NCBI GenBank assembly: GCA_907163375.1 | Contig: CAJQUW010011521.1 | Coordinates: 124,001-188,000 of the forward strand | DNA: 64,000 bases | Source: Prostheceraeus crozeri | Taxonomy: Eukaryota > Platyhelminthes > Polycladida > Euryleptidae | Direction: 5' to 3' | Shown here: positions 31,263 through 41,885 of the stretch, piece by piece | How positions within the stretch are numbered: position 1 is the stretch's first letter | Layout of the letters: each line of letters opens with the position of its first letter | The notes under the pieces: model-generated | The model's database searches: none | What the model saw: only the letters and a program-made list of their open reading frames with translations | Told to the model about the DNA's origin: nothing | Translations under genes and position numbers: made by a program

Positions 31263-31466
31263 TTCATCCTGTTTATTCCCTCCTCACGGACCACATTGCC
31301 TCCCAGCACTTCCTTGGGCCATGTCCCCTCACACTCATTTCACATCATTTCACATTTTGCACTTGCAGCCGCCTGATGACTCAGCCTTTCACAATTTGCA
31401 CTTGCGTTCAGCCTGATGACTCAGCCTTTCACAATTTGCACTTGATTTTGCCATGTGCTTACTACT
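31263..31466 (-). repeat. Right terminal inverted repeat, unique part
   Basis: Complement of 8565-8750 with the same ~46-bp GAGTCAT-containing subrepeats; ends GCTTACTACT at 31466. Confidence 0.8.
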
Positions 31467-32371
31467 GGCTTGATACGTCGAAAATTCTATCTGGGATAAA
31501 AATCCTAATTTGAAAAAAATCTGAATATCAATTGAGTTTTGAGTTCTGGAATACAAACGTTGAGACCTCTTGACAGTGTTAGATTTGAGCTCGATAGTAG
31601 GGGGAAGTTTTCGACCGGAAGTTTTTGGAGTCAACGTCGTAACTAAAGCCAGAAAAAAGTGGTGATCAAAAGGAAAAGGACATCGATTCTTATAGCACCA
31701 ATCTCATCCTCGCATCTATAGAATGCACGCGAATAATTTTAAAAATGGTCGCATAAATGGAAACCATAAATGCAATGAGGAGGAGATATAGTCATATTTG
31801 ATGCTTGAAAGGGATTCCCCAATGCATTCATTTGGTAATAATTCCTTTTAATTATTCCATTAAGCATTTTCTCCAACTTGAATTCCTTTGTCATCTTTCT
31901 GAACAAGGAAAGTTAATAATTGATGATTAGACAATTAAGTTTATGAAGAATCGTGAGGAAATTAGTCCTACACCTATCAGTGTTGCTCATAACAAAAGTA
32001 ATAAATTAATGCTCAGTGTAAATTAATGTAAGGCCTATCTACTGAAATTATTCTCCCCCCGTCAGGAAATAAAGGCATATCTTCAGTACCGGGGATGAGA
32101 CGAGACAGAGCGTAGAGGTGAACTTCTGCACTTTTCCTCCACTCAAATCCAGCACTGCCTCATGATCGAGATTTCCTGAACACAGATTCCTAGCGTCATT
32201 CACCAAAGACAGCATTTGAGCAATTTGACTCATTTGAACAGAATCACATAAAAATTCGTAAAGGTTGATTAGGTCGCGTGATCACGGTCTGAGTGAGTAG
32301 CATTGAAAATTGTCCGGATGACGTCATCACATGAAAATTACGCTCCCTGGAGGCATGCCCTCTCTGTTCCA
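31467..32371. other. Non-coding stretch
   Basis: No gene, repeat or RNA recognised. Confidence 0.5.
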
Positions 32372-32802
32372 CACTGTAAACCGTAGACCGACATATCCTA
32401 CAAAATCACTGACAAAATCCACCGACGATTGTCACCTCCAATATCCTGCGATATCCGACGATTTTGTAGGTTCTCCACCAACATCGAAACAGATGCTTTG
32501 TATGCAAATTAACTAAACAAAAAACTGGTGAATATTGATTGATTTTTTCGATTAGTGATTGCTTGACTTTTGGGCAATCTGTATTATTGTGTGGCTAAAT
32601 GATGATTTATTTTGACATAATTCAATTAATTACCTACATTTTTGATAAAATTTAAGCCATAATTCATTGCTATTCATTTTGTCGCTTTTTGTCAGATATT
32701 GTAAGTGTTCAGTGGCAATCATCCTACAAGAACTAACAATCACCGACAAAATAGATTTTGTAGGATAAATGTCTGTTAATTGTCAGTCAACGGTTTACAG
32801 TG
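32372..32802. mobile_element. Small MITE with CACTGTAAACCG ends
   Basis: Left end CACTGTAAACCGTAGACCGA and right end ending CGGTTTACAGTG form inverted repeats that continue inward with an offset (TATCCTACAAAATC against GATTTTGTAGGATA). About 431 bp, non-coding. Confidence 0.7.
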
Positions 32803-33259
32803 CATGTAAAACTGCCCATGTGCGAAATGATTAACTCGTTCAACGATGCTGTACTTTGCAATGGCCCGCTTATTCCTAGCTGAAATGGGAAAGCTAACCT
32901 GGTCGAGAGAGAAGCAATACCACATACTTGTGAGCCTGTGAACGAGACGAACTTGTTGACTGTATATACATTTGCCAGTTTGATAAATACGTGCGACTGA
33001 CTGATGCTAGTTGTAGTAAAATAAAGAATAAGAAGTAGAAAACTAGAAAGCGTAGCGGATTAAAAGTGATAACTTTAAAGTCAGCTATTCGTGAATCTGA
33101 AAATCAGTGGAAGCATTTTCATCAATATTATGCATATTGATAAATTATGATCTTAAATATAGGACTATAAAATCAATGTCACGATTCATGATATCGATAT
33201 TATAAAATAGAGTCCGATCCTATGTGTATTACATAATTATGATTATCATTTGCAATATT
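32803..33259. other. Non-coding, AT-rich stretch
   Basis: Nothing recognised. Confidence 0.5.
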
Positions 33260-33365
33260 AACAATAAGAATGAAATAAAATAAACGATAGATCAAACTGT
33301 CATGGAAAAGATGTGCGACTGTTAGGATTCGAACCTACGACCGCAGGCCACCTAGAAATGAACTT
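33260..33365 (-). repeat. tRNA-derived SINE fragment
   Basis: On the minus strand TAGGTTCGAATCCTAACAG (a B-box/T-arm match) is followed by CATCTTTTCCATGACAGTTTGAT. This body is shared with the plus-strand copy at 62575-62705. Confidence 0.65.
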
Positions 33366-34585
33366 TGTCTTCATAATAAAGAGAAAAAGAGTAAATTTCA
33401 AGAGTGGAATAAGCCTTAGTCAATGTGTTGTATTTTGATGCGAGAAGAGGAAAATAACTTTGTTGCCTCGCATCCATCGATGTAATGAACGAACAGTCAT
33501 AATGTCTGAAAGCTACACTGATGGCAAGATAGCACATTACAGACCGACAGCAGTCACAAAGAAAATGGGAATCCTCCACTAACTGTGGACTGTCTCAGAT
33601 GAAGAGAATGTCACAAACAGTCATTCACATAGTCATACACAACACAATGAAAAATGATTATAAATAATAATGACATTGAATTTCATTTATGACAGTGCTA
33701 CTTCAAATAACAAACGTAATTCAAAAAGTAGCTTGCGGAATCGATGGAGACAGTAGGATTTTGAAAGTTTCATAGCCTTACTGTATTCCCGAGAACAGTC
33801 CCGGACAATTTCGGTTACTAATTTCAGAGAGTTAATAGGACTAACCAAGTGACAATGATGTCATTGTTCTGCTATAACATAAATGTAACACATTCATTAA
33901 ATTGTGATTTATTTTGGATTACATAGTTCGCAATTACTTGTCTTTATTTCATCTTCAATTAAATTAGTAGTGTTTCAATGATGGAGTATTTGTTGAAGAG
34001 ATTGACTGAAGAAGTTAAAAATCCTGATATTTTTCGTTTCTTTGAATTTCAGTCACATTCTTTCAGCCTTATATAGGATAACCTTATTCTGATAAACAAT
34101 TTTTAAAGGAAACTACAATACATTTTGAAATTACGATCAACTATTAAACATCCTCCAAACTTTAAAATATGATTTTTTTGAAACATTAAGCTTTTTGAGT
34201 TAATCATTTATTTACTGCATTTATTTTAAAAAAAACTCTTATGCTGTGCGATTGATTGGCAAAAAGTCAACAATCTAATGAAACGAAAGAGGCACGAGTA
34301 TAGTTACATTCAAGTTGCATTCAAATTTATTCAGCCCCTGATAATTTTGAACATCGAAATCCGATGCTCTGTGTTATTATTTATTAAAGGACCAGCACGG
34401 ACATGCATTTTCGAAACTGACTTTTAGGTGGCATGTGTAATGTGATATGATCATTTATGTACAACAAATATCAATTCCATTCATGAAGTGCAATCTGAAC
34501 CTAGCAGTGGTGAAAGTACTGTGATTAGCAACTCTGACTGTCCTTCTTGAAATTCAAAACCGGTGCGATGTCTGATCAATATTGA
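33366..34585. other. Non-coding stretch
   Basis: No gene recognised. The 75-codon minus ORF at 33352-33579 has no motif. Confidence 0.5.
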
Positions 34586-34610
34586 TTAATGATAATTTGA
34601 CCAAGAAGTG

Positions 34611-35704
34611 ACCTACATGTAGGTACTTTTCTAACTGCTTTTCAAAAGACTGTCATTCTTAAACTATGCGTCTTTTATGCAAATGAAAGGAGTTCGAAAA
34701 TGAGAATATACCCAAAAAACGCATGTTACAATTTCTTGGTTATTGAATAAATATTTGCCGAGCAATCTTATTTCAAAAATAGCACTTTGAATTTTTCCGA
34801 GGAAAAATATTCTAAAATTAGATGTTTTGTGCATTTGTGAAAAAGTGAGCATTGAAAAAGGTGACTTTATTGCTGTACTGATGGAATTTACTGTATTCCT
34901 GACCTAAATTTGTAATATTTAACGAATACATAGTATATTGAATCCATGACATTTATTTGAAGATCGGTAGAAAAGTACCTACATGTAGGTAATTTTCTAT
35001 GTATTGGTATCTAGTCAAGATATATTTCTTACTAGCCGTAGTCAGCTTGCTTTTCAATATAAGAACATCGATGATATACCAATAATAAATAATGAAGCAA
35101 TTTCTTTACCTAAAGCTAATTCATACTTCGTTATAATCGAGCTTTGAATATTTTTCCTGCTTCTTTTCATACGAAAATTAAATTTGCTTCGCATTTTTTT
35201 CTGAAGATGGCTCACTGAGATGACTTTTATCTAAAAAATAACATTCTGCGATACAACTTTGCATTTAGGATAGCTGGATTTGCATGTACCTATATTTCTC
35301 ATCTGAGTTCCAAAGGGTCAAAGGTTAGTAAGAATTGTACCTACATGTAGGTAGTTTTTTTATTATGGGGCTACTTGAGAAGAATATCGAATTCTCTTTT
35401 TATTTGTTTGGAAATTTGTTGTTATATGAACATAATGCGACTACGGTTATTAAAATAATTGCTTTCTCACTTCAAACTATATTAAGCATAATGAATTTAA
35501 CAAAAAAGACAAATATTCTATCTTACAAGACTCTTTTTTCTTTAATCATCACATAAATATGAGTTTTCAAGAAACATACTTCCGAAATTCTTTACATGAG
35601 TTTACAGTTCGACATCATCAGGTGGTCTGAATCAATCACTGCTTCACATATATACATTTGTGGACAGGAATGGCGCTATGGGAAAATGGCCTACATGTAG
35701 GTAC
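34611..35704. repeat. Left subterminal palindromes of the piggyBac element
   Basis: ACCTACATGTAGGTAC or near variants at 34611, 34976, 35338 and 35690, spaced about 350-365 bp. Likely transposase-binding sites, by analogy with subterminal repeats in other transposons. Confidence 0.85.
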
Positions 35705-35970
35705 ATTTCACATTTCCGTCGCACACGCGTCCTTGAAGGTTAGGAAACAAAAAGTCAGCGTTGTTGTGTGAGGTGACTCATATCAATGTTAGAATCTGAC
35801 CTGGCTGTCCCAAGCGATCCCGCGAGGTTGTATTGTATTCTAAAGTAGCCTCTACCCTAAGGACACAAGCGGAATTTCATTGGCTGCCAAAGTTGTCGTG
35901 ATTCGCTTCTGTCGATCATGGTAATGTTGGCATCATAGCATAGTATTCGTGAGCTCGTGAGTGTCCTCAT

Positions 35971-38418
35971 ATGCGTCGAATCTTATCCACAATGAGTGAG
36001 AAGCGCAGCAAAGAAATTCTGGTGAAAGGCGATAGGGTTTCTATTACAAAAACATACTTCGACGGACCAGAAGATTTAGTTCCTTACTCAAGCTACCTTC
36101 CTGATGGGTATCAGAAAATATGTGGTGCGCAGTTGAATTTTATTACTGGAATACTAGGAAAGCACGCATTCAATGGGATATAGATGGAAAATACTCAGAC
36201 GCCCCCTTAGAAGATTTCACAAAAGAAAGCAATGATGTGCCCAAGCAGGTAAGTGACCGTTTATGCTGTCTACTCTATATACTACACAATCTTGTGATAT
36301 ACTAGTTAGCGCTCCATCTACATGCTATACGCCGTACTTACGAGCATACAGTATATACTTTACGTATGTGCATCCGTATGCAACTAACTGATCTATTGTA
36401 CGAGTATTGCAAGTAAGCTGACTATCGATCTGCTACTCTATATAATTTGTCTTTCGTTATTAATAATAGTCCGGCAGCCAGAACGAGTTTCTGCAGGGAA
36501 CGAGGCCGAAAGTGAGACTTTCACAGAATGATGTACACCCTATGCCTACTACGAATCTGTACGTCTGCCGAGTTCTAGTGAGTTCTTCCTCTTGTCAGAC
36601 AGGATCAAAGAAAAACACATGTAAATCCAATGGGACGCAGATTGCAGTTTTTGGTTGAAATGAAATTTTCTATGTTTACTCTGATTAGACGAAAAGTACT
36701 AAACCCAGAGTCATAATTTTTGTCATGGAATATCTTCAGGTCATTTCCTTTCATGTTCATGTACCCCTGTTTATAAAGCTAAACACACTCAGATTTGGCG
36801 AGCCTCTTAATGTCGGGAAACACCAACATGTTGGCCCACTTCATCCACATTGAACCACATTCTCACATGCATCGCCGATCAGATGCATGATAATAACACA
36901 TGCACATAATAGAAAATGACTTGAAGACATCCCATGCCAAAAATTATGACTATAGGCTTAGTACGTTTTGTCTAATCAGAGAAAACATAGAAAATTTCAT
37001 TTTAACCAAAAACTGCAATCTGCGTCCCATTGGATTTACATGTGTTTTTCTTTGATCCTGTGTGACAAAAAGAGGAACTCACTAGAACTCGGCAGACGTG
37101 CCGATTCATAGTAGGCATAGGGTGTACATCATTCTGTGAAAGTCTCACTTTCGGCCTCTTTCCCTGCAGAAACTCGTTCTGGCTGCCGGACTATAAGGAT
37201 GAACGCGATATGTCCATTCGTCTGGTGGCAGCAAAGTCAGAGGACCTGATGCACAATTATTAATATTGAAATGTTTATGAGATTTCATCCGCATTCCATC
37301 AATTCTGCACGTGCTTACCTATTTGCCTATCACGCAAACTAATTAGCTGTACATGTATTAATTAAGAAGTCGTAGTATTGAGGCTACGGGCAATTTCTCT
37401 CTCTACATGCCTTGTTAATTTTTTATTTCTTGATTGATTGTGATCATACACTTTCATATAAACGAGTCGCAGGCCTACAATGCGGCATATAAATATGATT
37501 AAATCATAATAAAAATGCATGCATACAGCATGTTTCATACATTGTATAGACTACTGGTTCTATTCTAATAATGTTTGTATAGCAGCATAATTTGTCGACT
37601 CGGTCAAGTAGGACTGCTGCAAATATTTCTATACGTTTATGTACCTATTTAAATTTGCAGATTCCTCCTACGTCATCTTCCGTTGATGATGAGGCTCAAA
37701 GTGCAGGAAGTGACATTGATTTGGACGAGGATTCGAAAAGTGTAAGCTGTAATGATTTACGAATTTAGTCTAAACATATGAACCCAACTTCATTCTTTTT
37801 TAGGATTATCAAGAACCTCCATGCAAGAAGAGAAGGATAGCGAAGGTCAATAGTAGCAGTCTCTTCCGCAAGAGTAACCTAAACAGTCTGAAGGCAAGGC
37901 TTTGGAGGAAAGGATTGCAGTTAAGTTCTTCTGACGATAGTGAGGACAGTGAGGCCGACGTTTCTTCAAGCTCTAAAGAATCGGAAAGTGAAAATGCAGA
38001 GGAAGTTCATCAGGATAAGGAATGTACTAGAGGAGGATGGACAATCGATCCTAGAGAACGAGGACGAAATCGATCTTACGGACCACGACTGAATATGGAT
38101 TCCCTTTCGGACTTCGCTGAACTAGACTTCTTTCTTCACTTTCTTCCTCAAGTCTACATGAGAGAGGTGATGATACCATCCACTAATCGTCACGCCGGAC
38201 AATCAGATAACACTTCTCGAGAATTGACATTCTCAGAGCTGCTCCATTTCTTCGGACTTCTCTACTTAATGGAGTCTTATCAGCTGCCAGAAAGACGAAT
38301 GTACTGGAGAGAAGATGATAACTACCCCATCTGTGCTCCGACTACACGTGATTGCTGGACCCTACACGTTCAGAAAGGAATGCCGCTGAAAAGACGCTTC
38401 CATCATAAGAATATTTGA
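35971..38418 (+). pseudogene. Truncated piggyBac-like transposase, three exons
   Basis: The first exon ends at 36249 (CCCAAGCAG then GTAAGTG) and encodes a basic N-terminal region (VKGDRVSITKTYFDG, then in another frame EFYYWNTRKARIQWDIDG), so a one-base shift lies near 36115. A middle exon is about 37662-37742. The last exon is about 37804-38418, with an acidic Ser-rich part and then the piggyBac N-terminal transposase region (FFLHFLPQVYMREVMIPSTN, LLHFFGLLYLME). The stop at 38418 removes the DDD catalytic core. The nested MITE lies in the first intron. Confidence 0.6.
36467..37193. mobile_element. Foldback MITE, family 1 copy 1
   Basis: TA-flanked inverted arms: GTCCGGCAGCCAGAACGAG at 36469 and its complement ending at 37191. 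The arms pair over at least ~200 bp, including ATGTAAATCCAATGGGACGC. About 723 bp, no ORF. TA duplication suggests a Tc1/mariner-type mobiliser. Confidence 0.85.
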
Positions 38419-38804
38419 TTGAAATTAGATTGAATGTGACTTGTTTATGTAGTTTCAGCATGCTACATGAATAAGCATCGTGTCTGTTAGAGATATTCTG
38501 GTTCTTACTTGTGAATCAATGATAATGCCGTTTTGTTAGCAGCCTATGTCTTTTCAGTTAATTTTTGTATAGGCCTTAGCCTAACTGAACATAGTTGATA
38601 AAATAATCTTTGCCTTAAGTTATGAATGAATAAGCATAAGGAATCATAAAATTTATTGTTATCTTTTGAATCTAGCTTTTTTTATAAGCGCTTTTAAGTA
38701 AAATTTTGGCTTCCCAATCCATAGTTGCATTTTGAATGATTGTCCAGCAATAGCCATGCATTATATTATATATCAATTTGTCCAAAAATCCTAAAGAACA
38801 AAAG

Positions 38805-39746
38805 TACCTACATGTAGGTCATTTTCTAAAATTTTAACTATTTCGTTCAATTTGGATAATGGGCTTCATGATAAGAATATTTGATATAAGTGCTATGTAG
38901 ATGATATCAGCTTGTTAAAATAAGTGAGAAACGTACCTTAGAAAGGATATTTTGATGAGGAAGCTAAGAGAAACGATGATTTGTTTAAATAGGTTATCAC
39001 TCCATCTCATATTTCAGTTCTATGTCTATAGCTTAAGATGAAATAAATGAATCTATACTCTAATGGTTGCTCTACATTTGTCCTCATCAAAATTACAGCA
39101 CTAAATATTTTCAGGATTATCAGCCTATAGGCTAAAAATGTTAAAGAGTTAAAATGGCCTACATGTAGGTACATTTCAGTCGAAGTCTTCCAGATGCTCC
39201 ATAAAGTTGTAACTTGCATTCCAGACCAATTGAATGGTACAGTAGTATTGTCCATTCTTTGTATTATTGCGCAACGCGAAAAATTCCACCTCACCGGTAT
39301 TTTAAATGATGGTTTTACTCTCAAACATATTTAGTCCTCATAAAACTTATCAGTTATTTTCCATGAACTGCTAGTAATCGCCTCATGGGAACCATGTAAG
39401 GTAAATAATATGTCGCAATATTAATCTGGAAGGCTTTGTGAAAAAGATGGTGTGATTTTTGCAAATCTCAGCGCTGTAGTTTGTGATAAAACGCTATTGA
39501 GAAAACAGTTGGTTTTGTGAAAGTTTTGACAAATTCCCACTTTTTTGTTTCGATTTGACTTCATCTATTTACAAATGAGATGAAGCTATGAAAAGTTCAA
39601 AAACATTTTCTGAATTGTTTGATCGTTATCTTTTCAGTGGTATAAGTTGTTACACACTCGAGCAATTCTATCAACACGAAAATTGTTGAAGAGTGAGATC
39701 AATAGAAAAGTACCTACATGTAGGCATTTATACCTACATGTAGGTA
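38805..39746. repeat. Right subterminal palindromes of the piggyBac element
   Basis: The palindrome occurs at 38805, 39158, 39711 and 39731. The 39158 site shares extended context AAAATGGCCTACATGTAGG with the left site at 35690. Confidence 0.85.
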
Positions 39747-39766
39747 CTTGGTCAAATTATCATTAA

Positions 39767-40113
39767 GCCGGATACAAATCCGATTTGCTGGTCACCTCAA
39801 ATCAGAATAAACAAATACCGGTATTCAAAGGTTTTCATAAATGAGGCAGAAAATATTTTGTGTGCAGCGACGAAGATATTTGATGGCACTTCGACAGGCT
39901 TCCGGACGTCCACTTTTGATGGAAACTCTCTTATTTCTCCATCACAATGTGCGACAGACAGCATGTTTTCAAATGTTTATCAATTGTACGCAACTGCAAA
40001 AGTCACCAATTTTATATCGGAAAAGAGATAAGGAATAAGGATAGAGGATGAGGTCTGCAGTGTGTCATAATATGACAACAAGAGCAATGTGTTGGTTGCA
40101 TTTAATGTATTTA
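39767..40113. other. Non-coding stretch
   Basis: Only a short ORF of 65 codons without motifs. Confidence 0.45.
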
Positions 40114-41196
40114 CAGTGGCGTGCGGTCAATAGATGCGGTGCATGCGGCGAATGCCTCACTTATATTCTGAAAATTAACCATTTTTATCCCTCCCAAGAT
40201 TGAGGACAGTTTGGCTCAGAATATCGCATAAAATCCAATAGAAAGTCATTTCATTGAGGGAGATGACATCTAAAGAGCTTTAACAACGGTGAGGCATCGC
40301 CGCATTCACTGGTGCTATCTTTTTGCATTAACCAACTGGCAGTCTGTGCACGCTGTCTTCTCGCACAGCTCCTATACAAAAGCCTGTGAAATTATATGGT
40401 GGCTACATTCGGCGAAATTGTCGCATCGCTCACTTTAGAGAAAATGATACAGATAGCCCAGATCTCATCAGACAGACTTGTGTGCATGTATGCATTGCAT
40501 GAGCCAGTCCGATGTGTTATATATTGGTCATCCATCACCAGAAAAGAACAAAGCGTTGTCTGATGTACGATGTAGAACTGTCTTGGACATTTTATGCTAT
40601 CAATTGGTTTATCGATCTGGCAGAATATTTGCCGAAAAAATGTTGTTGAAGCTGGGCGACCGATGCCCAAAATGAAGTTCAAATGAAGACCGAAGTGCTG
40701 AAAGACGAAAAGGCGTACATTCGTCGATACGACGAGTTTTCCATAGTGGTTTTGAAACCCAAGTCTAAATGCCCATTGAGAAAACTTCACTTGTAACCTT
40801 CGAATAGGAAGGCTTTTTCTATCATAATGTCATTTGATGACTTCGTTAAAAAGTCAAGGAGGATTTCAATTTTAGATAATTTCGTGATTATTCGCGTTAC
40901 GTGTTAGCGCCATTTTCAATATCGAATATGATACATGCCATAGCGTGCAACGGCAATGTCTAACTTTGAACGCATGGACATTTAGAAAATATCAAATTCT
41001 GTTTCTATTTTTTCAATTTTAGATAATTTCGTGAATATTCGCGTTACGTGTTAGCGCCATTTTCAATATCGAATATGATACATGCCATAGCGTGCAACGA
41101 CAATGTCTAACTTTAAACGCATGGACATTTAGAAAATATCAAATTCTGTTTCTGCACATCGGATGCCTATCGATAAGTAGCACCGCACGCAACCAG
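40114..41196. mobile_element. Possible hAT-type remnant
   Basis: The left end CAGTGGCGTGCGGTCAA resembles a common hAT terminus, and an imperfect complement (CACCGCACGCAACCAG) ends at 41196. No 8-bp target duplication is visible. A 132-codon minus ORF (40392-40790) inside has no recognisable transposase motif. A ~145-bp direct duplication (40868-41010 and 41017-41155) starts TTCAATTTTAGATAATTTCG. Confidence 0.35.
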
Positions 41197-41664
41197 AGAG
41201 CGTTAATTACGAGAGGCGACACTTCCCATTCAGCGCATGTTAAAAACGGGCAACATGCGCTGGTCTCCCGTTCTTCCCTAATGATTACACCTGACATCAG
41301 AAAGCTGACCGAATTCTTAAAATCTTCTGTTACTCTGAAACAGGTGCGATGATCCTGCGATCTATCAGCGGGAGGCCAATTTTCACAGACTCACGGAAGT
41401 CATAGTGGCTGCATCATAATCAAGTCTACTTTTCATTGAAGTTCTTCGATAAGCATATCAAGTTAGTTAATATAGCTTTTTAAATGAAATGTAAACTTTT
41501 GTTTTAGAAGCAACACTACATTATCAGTTCGATGAAATACAGTTGATGATTTCAAAAATTGATCTCATCCCTTGCTTAACTGATCAAGTCATGGAATATT
41601 ACATGATGTGAATGATATGTAACAAGATAATGTATCAATTAGAAATTATTTGTTGAATATTGTG
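41197..41664. other. Non-coding stretch
   Basis: Nothing recognised. Confidence 0.5.
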
Positions 41665-41669
41665 CGTTA

Positions 41670-41826
41670 TGTAGAGAAAATGAGAAAACACCGTGGCTTC
41701 TCCAACGTTTATTCAGTTGGTCTGACACACAATAGGGAGAAGCGGAACTCCCCCTATTCATCCCTGTCGCAACGAGGGACCATGCGGGCAGACATGAAGT
41801 AGCAGAAAGCATCTCTTAACAGTACA
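41670..41826 (-). repeat. 3' LTR
   Basis: 157 bp, TG...CA ends, preceded by CGTTA. Confidence 0.93.
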
Positions 41827-41885
41827 TTTCCCCGTGGACTCAAGTCCAAAAAAGGGCCTAGGAAAGCATACACATGAGGAGCAAG

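Larger units (their letters stand above)
8565..31466. mobile_element. 22.9-kb inverted-repeat-bounded virus-like element (element B) encoding pPolB
   Basis: The outermost clearly shared bases are AGTAGTAAGCACATGGC at 8565 and its reverse complement ending at 31466. Weaker similarity may continue about 25 bp outward on both sides, so the exact ends and any target duplication are unresolved; the flanking 6-mers differ. Inside each end lie a ~190-200-bp unique part and a ~265-bp tandem satellite, inverted between ends. Cargo is an intact pPolB gene plus a set of small virus-like genes. Size, pPolB and long inverted repeats are reminiscent of Polinton/Maverick or adintovirus-type elements, but no integrase, ATPase, protease or capsid gene is recognisable. 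It may be an endogenised linear DNA virus or an unusual transposon. Confidence 0.75.
34586..39766 (+). mobile_element. piggyBac-type transposon with TTAA target duplication
   Basis: Flanked by TTAA (34586-34589 and 39763-39766). The exact 16-bp inverted repeats are TGATAATTTGACCAAG at 34590 and its complement ending at 39762. Subterminal palindromes of the TACCTACATGTAGGTA type occur four times on each side. It carries a truncated piggyBac transposase on the plus strand. Since the catalytic region is missing, the copy is non-autonomous. A foldback MITE sits in its interior. Confidence 0.85.

Noticed and set aside
8565-31466. Calling element B a standard Polinton/Maverick
   Set aside because: The pPolB fits, but no integrase, ATPase, protease or capsid is visible and no 6-bp target duplication was found.
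40392-40790. 132-codon minus ORF as a host gene
   Set aside because: No motif, no splice or promoter support, and it lies within a putative hAT remnant.
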